A DNA stretch of 64,000 nucleotides from Tistlia sp040905785 (GTDB taxonomy: Bacteria; Pseudomonadota; Alphaproteobacteria; Kiloniellales; DSM-21159): positions 184,016 to 248,015 of the forward strand of contig NZ_JBBDQW010000072.1 of NCBI RefSeq assembly GCF_040905785.1, given 5' to 3'. Position numbers and translations under genes: made by a program. Below, piece after piece: positions 8,930 to 17,153 of this stretch; position 1 is the stretch's first letter; each line of letters begins with the position of its first letter. A model generated the notes under the pieces. That model saw only the letters and a list, made by a program, of their open reading frames with translations, did not search any database and was not told the origin of the DNA.

Positions 8930-9997
8930 TCACTCTCGCCCGCCACGTCCGGGAAGCCCTCTCAGGCAGGCATCGCGGCGCAGCAGCCGGCGCGGCGACC
9001 AGGTGAAGGAGCGGGCGAGCGTCCCGAGGCCCACCTGCCGCCCGGCCTGGACCGCCCGGCGCGTGCGCCAGAGCGCGGCCAGCCCGCGCGCCGAGTCCCG
9101 CAGGCCGCGCGCGACCGGGCGACAGCGCCGGCGACGCAGGCTGCTGGCCAGCTGCAGGGCGACCAGGGCGAGATGCACCGGCAGCAGCGGCACCAGCAGC
9201 GGCAGGGGCATGTTCTTGAGGAATACCCAGCTCTGGTTGCGGGCCAGGTGGTAGAGCGAGAAATCGCTGTTCTCGCCGATCGTGGCGGAGCCGGTGTGCC
9301 GGACCAGCGCGTCGGCGACCAGGACGCAGTCGCCGCCGAGCAGGCGCAGGCGGAAGGCCAGGTCGACGTCCTCGAGCAGGCAGAAGTAGCGCTCGTCGAA
9401 GCCGCCTGCCGCGCGGAAGCGCGTGGTGCGGAACAGCGCGGCGGCACCGCAGGGGGCGAAGACCCGCCGGTCCGCGGCCGGTGGCTCGAAGGGCTGGCCG
9501 AAGCCGCCACGCCAGGCGACTCCGCCGGCGAAGTAGCAGTCGCCGAGGCCGTCCAGACGACTGGGGTCGTCCGCCTTCAGCTGGACCGAGGCGAACATGT
9601 CGGCCCAGGGATGGCGCTCGGCGCCGGCGAGCATCCGGGCGAGCCAGTCCGGCTCGGCGAAGGCGTCGGGGTTGACCAGCGCGACGAACGGCGTCCTAGC
9701 GTCTTCGACCGCGCGGTTGTTGGCCGCGGCGAAGCCGAGGTTGGCGGGCAGCCTGACCAGGGTCACGCGGGCGTCCGCGATCTCCAGCGCTTCGACGGCG
9801 CCGTCGGTCGAGGCGTTGTCGATGACGACGATCTCCAGCGCCGTGACGCTCTGGGCCAGCAGGCAGTCGAGGCAGCGCCGCAGGTCGCCGCCGGAGTTGT
9901 AGGCGACGACCACGAGACGCACCAGGGGAGCGGCGGGCGCGCCGCCGTCGCCGGCGGCTTTCGGCAGGGCGGCCACGCCGCGCTCAGTAGACTCCAC
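8930..9997 (-). CDS. Glycosyltransferase family 2
   Basis: A 355-residue GT2 (GT-A fold) protein of the rhamnosyltransferase-like group. It has VRLVVVAYNSGGDLRRCLD, VVIDNASTDG, the metal-binding region ALVNPDAFAEPDW and YFCLLEDVDLAFRLRLLGG, which carries the catalytic ED. One hydrophobic segment near residue 265 (PLPLLVPLLPVHLALVALQL) and a very Arg-rich tail suggest attachment to the inner membrane. The start GTG 9997 overlaps the end of kdsD by 14 bp, so the two are translationally coupled. Confidence 0.87.
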   Translation of the reverse strand: MESTERGVAALPKAAGDGGAPAAPLVRLVVVAYNSGGDLRRCLDCLLAQSVTALEIVVIDNASTDGAVEALEIADARVTLVRLPANLGFAAANNRAVEDARTPFVALVNPDAFAEPDWLARMLAGAERHPWADMFASVQLKADDPSRLDGLGDCYFAGGVAWRGGFGQPFEPPAADRRVFAPCGAAALFRTTRFRAAGGFDERYFCLLEDVDLAFRLRLLGGDCVLVADALVRHTGSATIGENSDFSLYHLARNQSWVFLKNMPLPLLVPLLPVHLALVALQLASSLRRRRCRPVARGLRDSARGLAALWRTRRAVQAGRQVGLGTLARSFTWSPRRLLRRDACLRGLPGRGGRE

Positions 9998-10991
9998 TGC
10001 GCAGGCAGTCGTGCAGGTGCAGGAAACCCACCGGCACCCGGTCGTTCCCGGAATCGACGACGAAGAGGCCGTTGATGCGGCTCTCGGTCATCAGCTTCAG
10101 GGCCTCGGCGGCGAGCGCGCCGGCGGCGATCGTCTGGGGGTGCGGGCTCATCACCTCCTCGACCGCCAGGTCGACGAAGTCGGGCGACATGTGGCGGCGG
10201 AGGTCGCCGTCGGTCACGATGCCGACCAGGACCTCCTGCCCGTCGAAGACGCCGACGCAGCCGAAGCCGCCGGCCGACATGCGGATCAGCACCTCGCCCA
10301 TGCGCTCGCCGAGCTGCGCGACCGGCATGCGCTCGGCGCTATGCATGATGTCGCGCACGCGCTGCAGCACGTTGCCGAGACGCCCGCCGGGATGGAAGTC
10401 GCGGAAGCCCTCGTGGGTGAAGCCCTTGTGGCTGAGCAGCGCCACCGCCAGGGCATCGCCCAGGACCAGGGTGAGCGTCGTCGAGGTCGTCGGGGCCAGG
10501 CCCAGCGGGCAGGCCTCCTCCATCTTCGGCAGCACCAGGGCGACGTCGGCCCGTCGGCCAAGGGTGCTCTCGGCGCGGGAGGTGATGCCGATGAGCGGGA
10601 TCTCGAAGCGCCGCGTGTAGACGACCAGGTCGGACAGCTCGGAGGTCTCGCCGGAATTGGAGATCGCGATGACGACGTTGGAGTGCGTGACCATGCCGAG
10701 GTCGCCGTGGCTGGCCTCGCCCGGATGAACGAAGAAGGCAGGCGTCCCGGTCGAGGCCAGGGTGGCCGCGATCTTCCGGCCGATATGGCCGCTCTTGCCC
10801 ATGCCGGTGACGATGACATGACCTGGCGCGCCGGCGATCATGCGCACGGCCTCTTCGAACTTCGCGTCCAGGCAGCCGGCCAGCTGGCGCACGGCGTCGC
10901 TCTCGATCTCGACCACGCTCCGGGCAGCCGTCAGGATGTCGCGGTCGTTGCTCTCCTTGCCCTGGGCGCGGGCGGTACTGCTGCGGTTCAT
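9984..10991 (-). CDS. kdsD: Arabinose-5-phosphate isomerase (KpsF/KdsD family)
   Basis: Makes D-arabinose-5-P from ribulose-5-P for Kdo synthesis. It has an N-terminal SIS domain (VTGMGKSGHIGRKIAATLAS, FVHPGEASHGDLGM, SNSGETSEL) and two C-terminal CBS domains (about residues 205-330). The 335 residues match the family. ATG 10991 is chosen because GAGGAAAGAGG lies just upstream. The gene is the first of a two-gene unit with the downstream GT2. With kdsA at 7954 it gives the first two Kdo steps; kdsC and kdsB are not in the window. Confidence 0.94.
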   Translation of the reverse strand: MNRSSTARAQGKESNDRDILTAARSVVEIESDAVRQLAGCLDAKFEEAVRMIAGAPGHVIVTGMGKSGHIGRKIAATLASTGTPAFFVHPGEASHGDLGMVTHSNVVIAISNSGETSELSDLVVYTRRFEIPLIGITSRAESTLGRRADVALVLPKMEEACPLGLAPTTSTTLTLVLGDALAVALLSHKGFTHEGFRDFHPGGRLGNVLQRVRDIMHSAERMPVAQLGERMGEVLIRMSAGGFGCVGVFDGQEVLVGIVTDGDLRRHMSPDFVDLAVEEVMSPHPQTIAAGALAAEALKLMTESRINGLFVVDSGNDRVPVGFLHLHDCLRSGVY

Positions 10992-11160
10992 TTGCCTCTT
11001 TCCTCTGGGCACCGGGTCACTGCTTCTACCTCCTCTGCCGGACGGTCGCGGTTCGGGGGAGTTGGCAGCAGAAGCAAGTCCGCCGTCTCTCCGCCGTCGT
11101 GCAGCCAGGACAGTCTACTCGCTGGATTCGTTGCATTCACGGACCGATTTCGGTCGCGAA

Positions 11161-11174
11161 GCCAGTCGACTGGC
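11161..11174. promoter_or_regulatory. 14-bp perfect palindrome upstream of kdsD
   Basis: GCCAGTCGACTGGC reads the same on both strands and lies 170 bp upstream of the kdsD start, in the 250-bp space after the CmcI-like gene. Its place and symmetry suit a dimeric regulator, but no second copy was found and no regulator is linked to it. Confidence 0.3.
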
Positions 11175-11241
11175 CTCCCGGCCGGCGCGTGTGGAGTCCC
11201 GACAGGGTGAACGTTCCAGCCGCCCGAACGTCCTTGTACAC

Positions 11242-12123
11242 CTAGTCCTCGATCCGCTTCAGATAGCCGAAGGGGCTGGCGCTGAGGAGAAAGCGCCGAT
11301 GCAGGTCGGTGATCTCGAACCGGCCGGGGCGGGCCTCGACGAAGGCGCGGATCGCCGGCAGCGGCCCGCCGTCCATCTCGCGCAGGCGGTAGCGCGCCGG
11401 ATTGAAGACGTCGACGATGCTGTCCTCGACGATCAGGAATTGCCCGCGCGATACCAGGTCGCCATAGGCCTCCAGGTCGCGCCGCACGGCCGCCTCGCTG
11501 TGGTCGCCGTCGTGGACGACCATCGTCTTCAGCCCGGCGGTGCGCTCTCGGACCTGCTCGATGACCGCGCCGCTGCCGCTGTCGCCGGTGATCTCGCTGA
11601 TCCGGGGATGCTTCGCGAGATAGACCTCGCGGCTGATGTCGATCGAGAGGATATCGCCGTGCCCGACCTGGTCCAGCAGATGCGCCAGGAACAGAGTGCT
11701 GCCGCCGAAATGGCTCCCGATCTCGACGACGATATCGGGTCGGGCTTGGTGGATGATCTCCTGGTAGATCCAGAGGTCGCTGACCATCTTCAGGGTCGGC
11801 ACGCCCATCCAGAAAATGTTGCGCATGAAGGTCGACTGGAAATAGCGCTGGTGGTACTCGGCCACGGTCATGCGGAAGGGGTCCCGCAGGCTTGGCTCGC
11901 CCGCCAGCGGCTGCTCCGCCTCCAGTGCCGCGGCCAGGCCGCCGCGCAGGAAGGCGCGCCAGTTCCGCAGCGCGAGCCCCAGGGCCGACAGGCCCGCGGG
12001 CGCCGGCTCGCTGCGCCCGGCCGGCGGCACCTCGGTCAGCAGGGTCGGGTTCTCCAGGGCCGCCTTCAGGCGCGCCATCGCGCGCTTGCGCTTCTGCTCC
12101 AGGTTGGTTTCCGCACCGGCCAT
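11242..12123 (-). CDS. CmcI-family SAM-dependent methyltransferase/hydroxylase-like protein
   Basis: A 293-residue protein with the CmcI fold (cephalosporin hydroxylase / rhamnosyl O-methyltransferase family). The SAM-binding loop is IVVEIGSHFGGSTLFLAHLL, followed by ILSIDISR and the acidic VVHDGDHSEAAVRRDL and FLIVEDSIVDVF segments. The start is ATG 12123 with GAGAGCAGAG before it. It follows a related gene (12171-12869) by 47 bp, so the two form a tandem pair in one transcript. In this setting O-methylation of a polysaccharide sugar is the most likely role; the name hydroxylase comes from one antibiotic pathway and should not be carried over. Confidence 0.8.
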   Translation of the reverse strand: MAGAETNLEQKRKRAMARLKAALENPTLLTEVPPAGRSEPAPAGLSALGLALRNWRAFLRGGLAAALEAEQPLAGEPSLRDPFRMTVAEYHQRYFQSTFMRNIFWMGVPTLKMVSDLWIYQEIIHQARPDIVVEIGSHFGGSTLFLAHLLDQVGHGDILSIDISREVYLAKHPRISEITGDSGSGAVIEQVRERTAGLKTMVVHDGDHSEAAVRRDLEAYGDLVSRGQFLIVEDSIVDVFNPARYRLREMDGGPLPAIRAFVEARPGRFEITDLHRRFLLSASPFGYLKRIED

Positions 12124-12170
12124 CTCTGCTCTCGCGCCGCTGGACGAAGACGAAGGCACCGTCGCCCGGA

Positions 12171-12869
12171 TCAGGCGATTCGCTCCAGGAAGGACATCGG
12201 ATTGTAGGTGACCGCGAACTTCTCCCGCTCGAGATCCGGCCGGAAGCGCTGGTCGTGCTCCAGGAACGCCTCGACGGCGACGAGCGGACCGGGATACTTC
12301 TTGCTCAGCTTTACGCCCTCTTCCTTGAAGAGGTCTATGATCCCGTCCGTGACGATGTAGTACTGGCCGGGCGTGACCAGGTCGCTGTAGGACAGGAGAT
12401 CCTGGTAAACGGCCTCGGCGCGGTGGTTTCCGTCGTGGATGATCAAGGTCTTGCGCCCGCGGCACAGCTCGGCGACCTCCGAGACGGTCGACTCCGCCTC
12501 CGAGGCCGCCGTGATGCAGTGGATCAGCGGGCTGCTGGCCTGGAAGTTCACGCGCGAGATATCGATCGAGACGACCCGGCGCTCGCCGCCGAGCAGCGAC
12601 AGCAGGTCGGCCAGGTACTGGGTCAGGCCGCCCGCAGCGGAGCCGATCTCGACCACCACCTCCGGCTGGCGCTCCATGAGGATCTCCTGGAACGTCCAGA
12701 GATCCTGGGGCGCCTGCACGATCGGGACGCCGCGCCAATGGATGTAGCCGTAGCCGCGGACGACCTGGGATTGGTAATCGTTAACCCAGTCCGATAGGGA
12801 TTGCTTCCAGGCGGAGCGGTACTTCTCGACGACCGCTCGAGACGCTTGTGCGCTCTTCTCGAACTTCAT
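12171..12869 (-). CDS. CmcI-family SAM-dependent methyltransferase-like protein (second copy)
   Basis: A 232-residue protein from ATG 12869; a GTG at 12896 is the alternative start. It repeats the motifs of its downstream neighbour: VVVEIGSAAGGLTQYLADLL, VVSIDISR, LIIHDGNHRAEAVYQDLL and YYIVTDGIIDLF. The neighbour is longer by an N-terminal extension of about 60 residues. The VED of the neighbour is VTD here. This suggests gene duplication followed by divergence, perhaps to methylate a different hydroxyl or residue. The transfer target is not known. Confidence 0.8.
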   Translation of the reverse strand: MKFEKSAQASRAVVEKYRSAWKQSLSDWVNDYQSQVVRGYGYIHWRGVPIVQAPQDLWTFQEILMERQPEVVVEIGSAAGGLTQYLADLLSLLGGERRVVSIDISRVNFQASSPLIHCITAASEAESTVSEVAELCRGRKTLIIHDGNHRAEAVYQDLLSYSDLVTPGQYYIVTDGIIDLFKEEGVKLSKKYPGPLVAVEAFLEHDQRFRPDLEREKFAVTYNPMSFLERIA

Positions 12870-12973
12870 GGGTGACTTTTCCGGAGACTGGCGCACGGCA
12901 TCGGTGCGGGGGGACGCGGCGGGATCGTTAGCGCCTCTGCCGCTGCTTGTCGAGGGTTGGGTAGGGCCGAATT

Positions 12974-14467
12974 CTAGAAGCAGGTCCCCGAGCCGGACCA
13001 GCTGAGGGTGACGCCCTTGCCGTCCGCCTCGGGCTCGAGGATGCCGAAGCCGGCGATCTTGACCGTCTCGCTCTTCGCCGGTTGCGCCCCTCCGATGCCG
13101 ACCTGGAAGGACAGCCCGAAGTGCTCCCGGGTCAGCTGCGGGATGGTGATGCTTCCCTGGACCTCTATGTGCTGTCCCGCGGCCAGCTGCTGCCGGCCGG
13201 TATCGGACGCAAGGGACAGCCCCGAGATCTCGACCGGCGACGTGCCGATCGGCGGCTCCAGCCCCGGTCGGTGCAGGGCGATCCAGGCGCCGTCGAACTC
13301 GATCTTCCTCAGGGCGCGGAGTCGGAAGGCGAGCTCGACGGTCTCTCCGCGCGAGAAGAGGAACCAGAAGCGCAGGTTCCGGTCGACCTCCATGCCGGCG
13401 ACCTGGACGTGCTCGGTCTCGAACGAGGGGCCCTTGAACAGCGGCGGCCGCATCGCGCGGACGTAGGGCGCGCGTGCGGGGCCTTCGGCCGGCTGCTCGG
13501 CCTCCGTCTCCTCTCCGGTCTCGGATTCGAGGTCAGCCTCCTCGCCTTCCTCCTCGTCGAGCAGGCCCTGCGAGGAGTCGAGGGACGCCTCGAGGTTGCC
13601 GCTCATGCGCTCGTTCTCGCGCAACTGGTCGAGGGTCAGGATCGCCTCGTCGATCGGGCCGTCGAACACGATCTGGCCCCGATCGAGCACCAGCCCGCGT
13701 GTCGCGTAGGTCCAGAGCAGGTCGCGGTCCTGGCTGAGGATCAGGGCGCTGCGCCCCTCCAGGAGCGAGAACAGGCGCTGCTGGGCCCGTTCCCCCAGGA
13801 CCGGGTCGCGCAGGGACAGGCTCTCGTCGAAAACGAAGGTGTCGGCCTCCAGGTGGAGGGCGATCGAGAGGCCCAGGCGCCGGACGTGGATCGGGTCGGC
13901 GTTGAAGGTCGGCCGCTCGGCCTGGTCCCGCAGGCCCGCGAACTCCAGCACCTCGTCGGTCCGCTCCCTCAGCCACGCCCGGTCGGCGCCGTAGAGGGCG
14001 GCGCGGAAGCGCAGGTTCTCCCGCAGCGTCAGCATCGGCCTGAAGCCGCCCGCCACGGCATTGACCAGCGCCGTGCGTCCCGGTACCGAGACCCTGCCGC
14101 GGTCCGGCGGATAGAGCCCCCCGACGACGTTCGCCAGCGTCGACTTGCCGCTCCGCCGCAGCCCCAGCACCCCCACCGTCTCGCCCTTGGCTACGGTGAA
14201 GCTGACGTCGCGCAGGGCGTAGAACTCTTGCGGCCTCAGTGGTTTGTCGGCCGTCCGGCGGCGTAGCGCCGCCGGCGTCAGCAGATCGAAGAGGGCGTAG
14301 CGGCTCGACCGCCAGAGATCGGCGCAGAAGACCTTGTCCAGGCTCTCGAGCGTCACCGCCGGCTGACTTTTCTCGGCGGCGGCAGGCTCGGCGCCCTCCG
14401 CGGTCGCAGGGGTATCGGAGTCGGCCTCGGAGGGCTGCGCGGGGGAATCGCTCGGCTCAGGCAGCAT
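12974..14467 (-). CDS. Wzt-like polysaccharide ABC transporter ATPase with atypical motifs
   Basis: A 497-residue protein. Residues 35-270 form an ABC ATPase and about 340-497 a Wzt-like beta-sandwich that would bind the glycan end. Walker A is GLRRSGKST (102-110) and Walker B TFVFDE (210-215) keeps D214 and E215. The signature expected near 190 (YSSGM in Wzt/KpsT proteins) is missing; IHVRRLGL stands there. The H-loop histidine is Gln (LSQD, Q246). An acidic linker lies between the domains (about 305-335). The ABC-2 permease gene ends 46 bp upstream, so the two form an exporter. ATP hydrolysis may be weak or use a partner ATPase. Confidence 0.85.
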   Translation of the reverse strand: MLPEPSDSPAQPSEADSDTPATAEGAEPAAAEKSQPAVTLESLDKVFCADLWRSSRYALFDLLTPAALRRRTADKPLRPQEFYALRDVSFTVAKGETVGVLGLRRSGKSTLANVVGGLYPPDRGRVSVPGRTALVNAVAGGFRPMLTLRENLRFRAALYGADRAWLRERTDEVLEFAGLRDQAERPTFNADPIHVRRLGLSIALHLEADTFVFDESLSLRDPVLGERAQQRLFSLLEGRSALILSQDRDLLWTYATRGLVLDRGQIVFDGPIDEAILTLDQLRENERMSGNLEASLDSSQGLLDEEEGEEADLESETGEETEAEQPAEGPARAPYVRAMRPPLFKGPSFETEHVQVAGMEVDRNLRFWFLFSRGETVELAFRLRALRKIEFDGAWIALHRPGLEPPIGTSPVEISGLSLASDTGRQQLAAGQHIEVQGSITIPQLTREHFGLSFQVGIGGAQPAKSETVKIAGFGILEPEADGKGVTLSWSGSGTCF

Positions 14468-14512
14468 GCTGGTGATGGTGGATTTCCGCGAAATGTTGCT
14501 GGGTGCGCTGGT

Positions 14513-15313
14513 CTAGATGTGGACCACGCCCTTCGGCATGCCCCGGTAGTAGTAGAGCAGCGCCAGGGGGGCGAGCAGCAGGAGAACGCCCGCCGCGCTC
14601 GTGAAGGCCGCGAGCTCGAAGGTCGAGTTGCCGGTCAGCAGCAGGTCGCGCGCTGCGACGATGAGGTGCGCGAGCGGATTGTACTGCGTGATGACCTGCA
14701 GCAGGCCGGCCTCGGGTGGCGGGTAGAGGACCGGCGTCAGCACCAGCAGCAGGATCAGCACGAAGGGCAGGCCGTAGCGGACGTCGAAGTAGACGAGGCT
14801 GAGCGGCGCCACCAGCGCGCCCAGGGAGAGCCCCAGCAGCCACAGCGCGACCAGCAGCGGCAGGACCAGCAGCGCCTCGAGCGTCGGCACGATTCCGAAC
14901 CAGACCATGACGCCGATCAGGATCGGCAGCTTGATCAGGAAGTTCAGGACGACGTAGCCGGTGGCGCCGACCAGGATCGCCCCGTAGTCGATCGGCGCCT
15001 TGCGCAGGAAGGTCCGGGAGCGCCGGCACATCTGCTGCGGCCCGCTCACGGCTTCCGAGAAGACGCCCCAGAGGAGCAGGCCGGCGATCAGGGTCACCGG
15101 GTAGGGCACCCCCTTGTCCAGCATCTCCAGGTCGAGCTCGCGCGCCACGACGTAGGCGGTGCCGGCGATCATCACCATCGGCGCCAGCACCCAGATCAGG
15201 CTGAGCATCGCGCGGCGATAGCGCGCGCGGAAGTCGCGCACGAAGATCTGCCATCCCAGGAAGAGCGGGGTGGCCAGCCGCTCTGAGAGCGTGCGTCTGC
15301 TGTGGGCTTCCAT
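14513..15313 (-). CDS. ABC-2 type polysaccharide export permease (Wzm-like)
   Basis: A 266-residue inner-membrane protein with six predicted hydrophobic segments (for example LIWVLAPMVMIAGTAYVVA, LIAGLLLWGVFSEAVSG, LPFVLILLLVLTPVLYPP). It begins METH/MEAH-like with SRRTLSERLATPLFLGWQIFVRDFRARYRR, the usual cytoplasmic lead of Wzm/KpsM proteins. Family members move a finished glycan across the inner membrane together with the ATPase encoded just downstream. ATG 15313 is chosen because it places the first basic helix directly before TM1; the ribosome binding site is weak. Confidence 0.88.
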   Translation of the reverse strand: MEAHSRRTLSERLATPLFLGWQIFVRDFRARYRRAMLSLIWVLAPMVMIAGTAYVVARELDLEMLDKGVPYPVTLIAGLLLWGVFSEAVSGPQQMCRRSRTFLRKAPIDYGAILVGATGYVVLNFLIKLPILIGVMVWFGIVPTLEALLVLPLLVALWLLGLSLGALVAPLSLVYFDVRYGLPFVLILLLVLTPVLYPPPEAGLLQVITQYNPLAHLIVAARDLLLTGNSTFELAAFTSAAGVLLLLAPLALLYYYRGMPKGVVHI

Positions 15314-15462
15314 GCCTGGCGGTGTCCGGAGCGTTTGAGAGCGGCAATCTACATGGCCGGGCGCAGGAGCGCCAAGCCGCCTCTGGCAGGGCTGCTCCTG
15401 CAAGGGCAGCACCCATGCCACGACGACGTGGCCCTCCTCGCCCAGGAGTCGCGGGTCCGCCG

Positions 15463-16326
15463 TCAGTCGAGGAGGTACTGCTCCCGGTAGTCGGCGAAGG
15501 AGGGCAGGGCGGCCAGCGTCGCCGCCCGGCCTCGGAATGCCTCCAGATAGGGCGTGGGCACGACGAGCTGCTGCGCCGAGCGCGCCAGCGCGGCCGAGGC
15601 GGCCACGGACCACTGGGATTGCAGCCATGCCCGCCTGTAGGCCTTCATGAATCGCTTGCCACGACGGGGGCCCAGCGCCCTGGCCAGTCTGATCGCGTGG
15701 CGGTTGGTGGCGGCGAAGACGGCGATCTGCCCCGGCGTGAGGCTGGGGTTGACGCTCTGGTGCGGCGCCTTCCGCACCTCGAGACCCAGGATTTCGCCGA
15801 CGGCCCGGAAGAAGACGTCGGGCCGGTCGCCCAGAAGCTCGAACGGCAGGATCGTGAGGTTTTCGGCGTCGAAGGCCTCGCGGTAGGTCCGCACGAGGTA
15901 GTCGAAGTCCAACACGTCCAGGAACAGCGCCCGGTAGCGATCCAGGAATTCGGCGAAGGACAGCGTGCCGCCCTTCTTGACGTACTGCGAGTACATCGAG
16001 GGCAGGAAGCCGGCGAAACCGCGCGTGACGAGCAGGATCCGGGCCTCGGGAAATAGGTTCCTGAGCTGGTGGGCGGCCGCGCGCTGGAAGGTCTTGATCG
16101 GGATCGGGGCGGTTACCTCGCCGGTGTCGCCCTGGAACTCCAGGCCGAGGGACAGGTGCTCGTCGCTCAGCCAGTAGCCGGCGATCTCGCGCCGCCCGAA
16201 AGCGGCCCGGTAGATGTCGCGGGTGTTGACGGTGGCCAGGTCCCTGCGGCCGGCGAGCCAAGCCTGCAGCAGGCTCGAGCCGGCCTTGCCGATGCCGATG
16301 TGGATGAGCAGGCGCTGGGACGTCAT
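15463..16326 (-). CDS. Sulfotransferase-like protein
   Basis: A 287-residue cytoplasmic P-loop protein. The PAPS 5'-phosphosulfate loop is visible as LLIHIGIGKAGSSLLQAWL at residues 5-23 and the 3'-phosphate strand as ARILLVTRGFAGFLPSMYSQY near residue 105. ATG 16326 is chosen because it puts the P-loop at the usual place near the N-terminus. Within this locus it could sulfate a sugar residue. No PAPS synthesis genes are in the window. Similar proteins are often labelled only as sulfotransferase-family, so the activity is tentative. Confidence 0.72.
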   Translation of the reverse strand: MTSQRLLIHIGIGKAGSSLLQAWLAGRRDLATVNTRDIYRAAFGRREIAGYWLSDEHLSLGLEFQGDTGEVTAPIPIKTFQRAAAHQLRNLFPEARILLVTRGFAGFLPSMYSQYVKKGGTLSFAEFLDRYRALFLDVLDFDYLVRTYREAFDAENLTILPFELLGDRPDVFFRAVGEILGLEVRKAPHQSVNPSLTPGQIAVFAATNRHAIRLARALGPRRGKRFMKAYRRAWLQSQWSVAASAALARSAQQLVVPTPYLEAFRGRAATLAALPSFADYREQYLLD

Positions 16327-16409
16327 CGCCGCTTCTCGATCCTGTCGTGTCCGGCCGGCGGGCGGCACCGGCCATTGCGTCGCCCGCGGCGTACCCGCGG
16401 GCGACTGGC

Positions 16410-17093
16410 TCAGGCGCTCTCGCTGCGCTTCCGCCCGATCATGTTAATCATCGTCGGAGCCAGGGAGTAGCCCGGCACCTCGACGTCCTGGCCCTCGGCG
16501 TTTTGCAGCTTCATCGCCTTGCGCTCCTGCCGGGCCTCGGTCTCCTTCGGCCGGTGCATGAAGCGGTTGCGCTTCTCGAAGCTCGCCGGCAGCCGAGTGC
16601 GGTCTCCGGCCTCCAGCGTCGAGATCCAGGCCCGCTCCGCCAGTTCCTTGCTCTCGAAGTCCAAGTCCCGGAACAGGAAGCGCACGGCTTCCGCCGTGAA
16701 GCGCCAGTAGTCGCTCGGGTAGCCGTGGTGCCGGAACACGAAGGGCACGGAGATGAACAGGTGGCCGCCCTCCTCGAGCAGGCGCGAGGTGTTGCGCGCG
16801 GCCGTGAAGATGTCGTCGACATGCTCCATCACGCTGATCGAGAAGATCGTGTCGAAGCGCTTCCCCTGCACGGCCGCGTCGATCTCCTCGAAGGGGCTGC
16901 GCAGGTCGCAGACGACGTCGACGCCCCCTCCGTCCTGGAGATCCATGCCGACGAATCGCTCGACCTTTGGGAACATAGCGCGCAGGTCGAGGGTGCTGTG
17001 GTCCTTGTAGTGCTTGGCTCCCTGTTCGAGCACGCGCGATCCCACGAAGCGCCAGTTCTTCTCGATCCAGTCCTTGATGTTCTCGGAGGCCAT
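16410..17093 (-). CDS. Class I SAM-dependent methyltransferase
   Basis: A 227-residue methyltransferase of the Methyltransf_11 type. It has FVGMDLQDGGGVDVVCDLRS (second acidic strand), FDTIFSISVMEHVDD (motif IV with the EHV typical of the group) and GGHLFISVPFVFRHHGYP. The first glycine-rich motif is weak; the protein begins with a long helix and VLEQGAKHYK. ATG 17093 is preferred over a TTG at 17111. It lies between the sulfotransferase and rmlA on the same strand, so glycan O-methylation or acting on a sugar intermediate is plausible. Confidence 0.75.
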   Translation of the reverse strand: MASENIKDWIEKNWRFVGSRVLEQGAKHYKDHSTLDLRAMFPKVERFVGMDLQDGGGVDVVCDLRSPFEEIDAAVQGKRFDTIFSISVMEHVDDIFTAARNTSRLLEEGGHLFISVPFVFRHHGYPSDYWRFTAEAVRFLFRDLDFESKELAERAWISTLEAGDRTRLPASFEKRNRFMHRPKETEARQERKAMKLQNAEGQDVEVPGYSLAPTMINMIGRKRSESA

Positions 17094-17153
17094 GCGTGCC
17101 TTGCAGCCCAATCGTTGCGGGGGAGTCGCCGGTCGGGCAGCCCTGGGTCGGGA

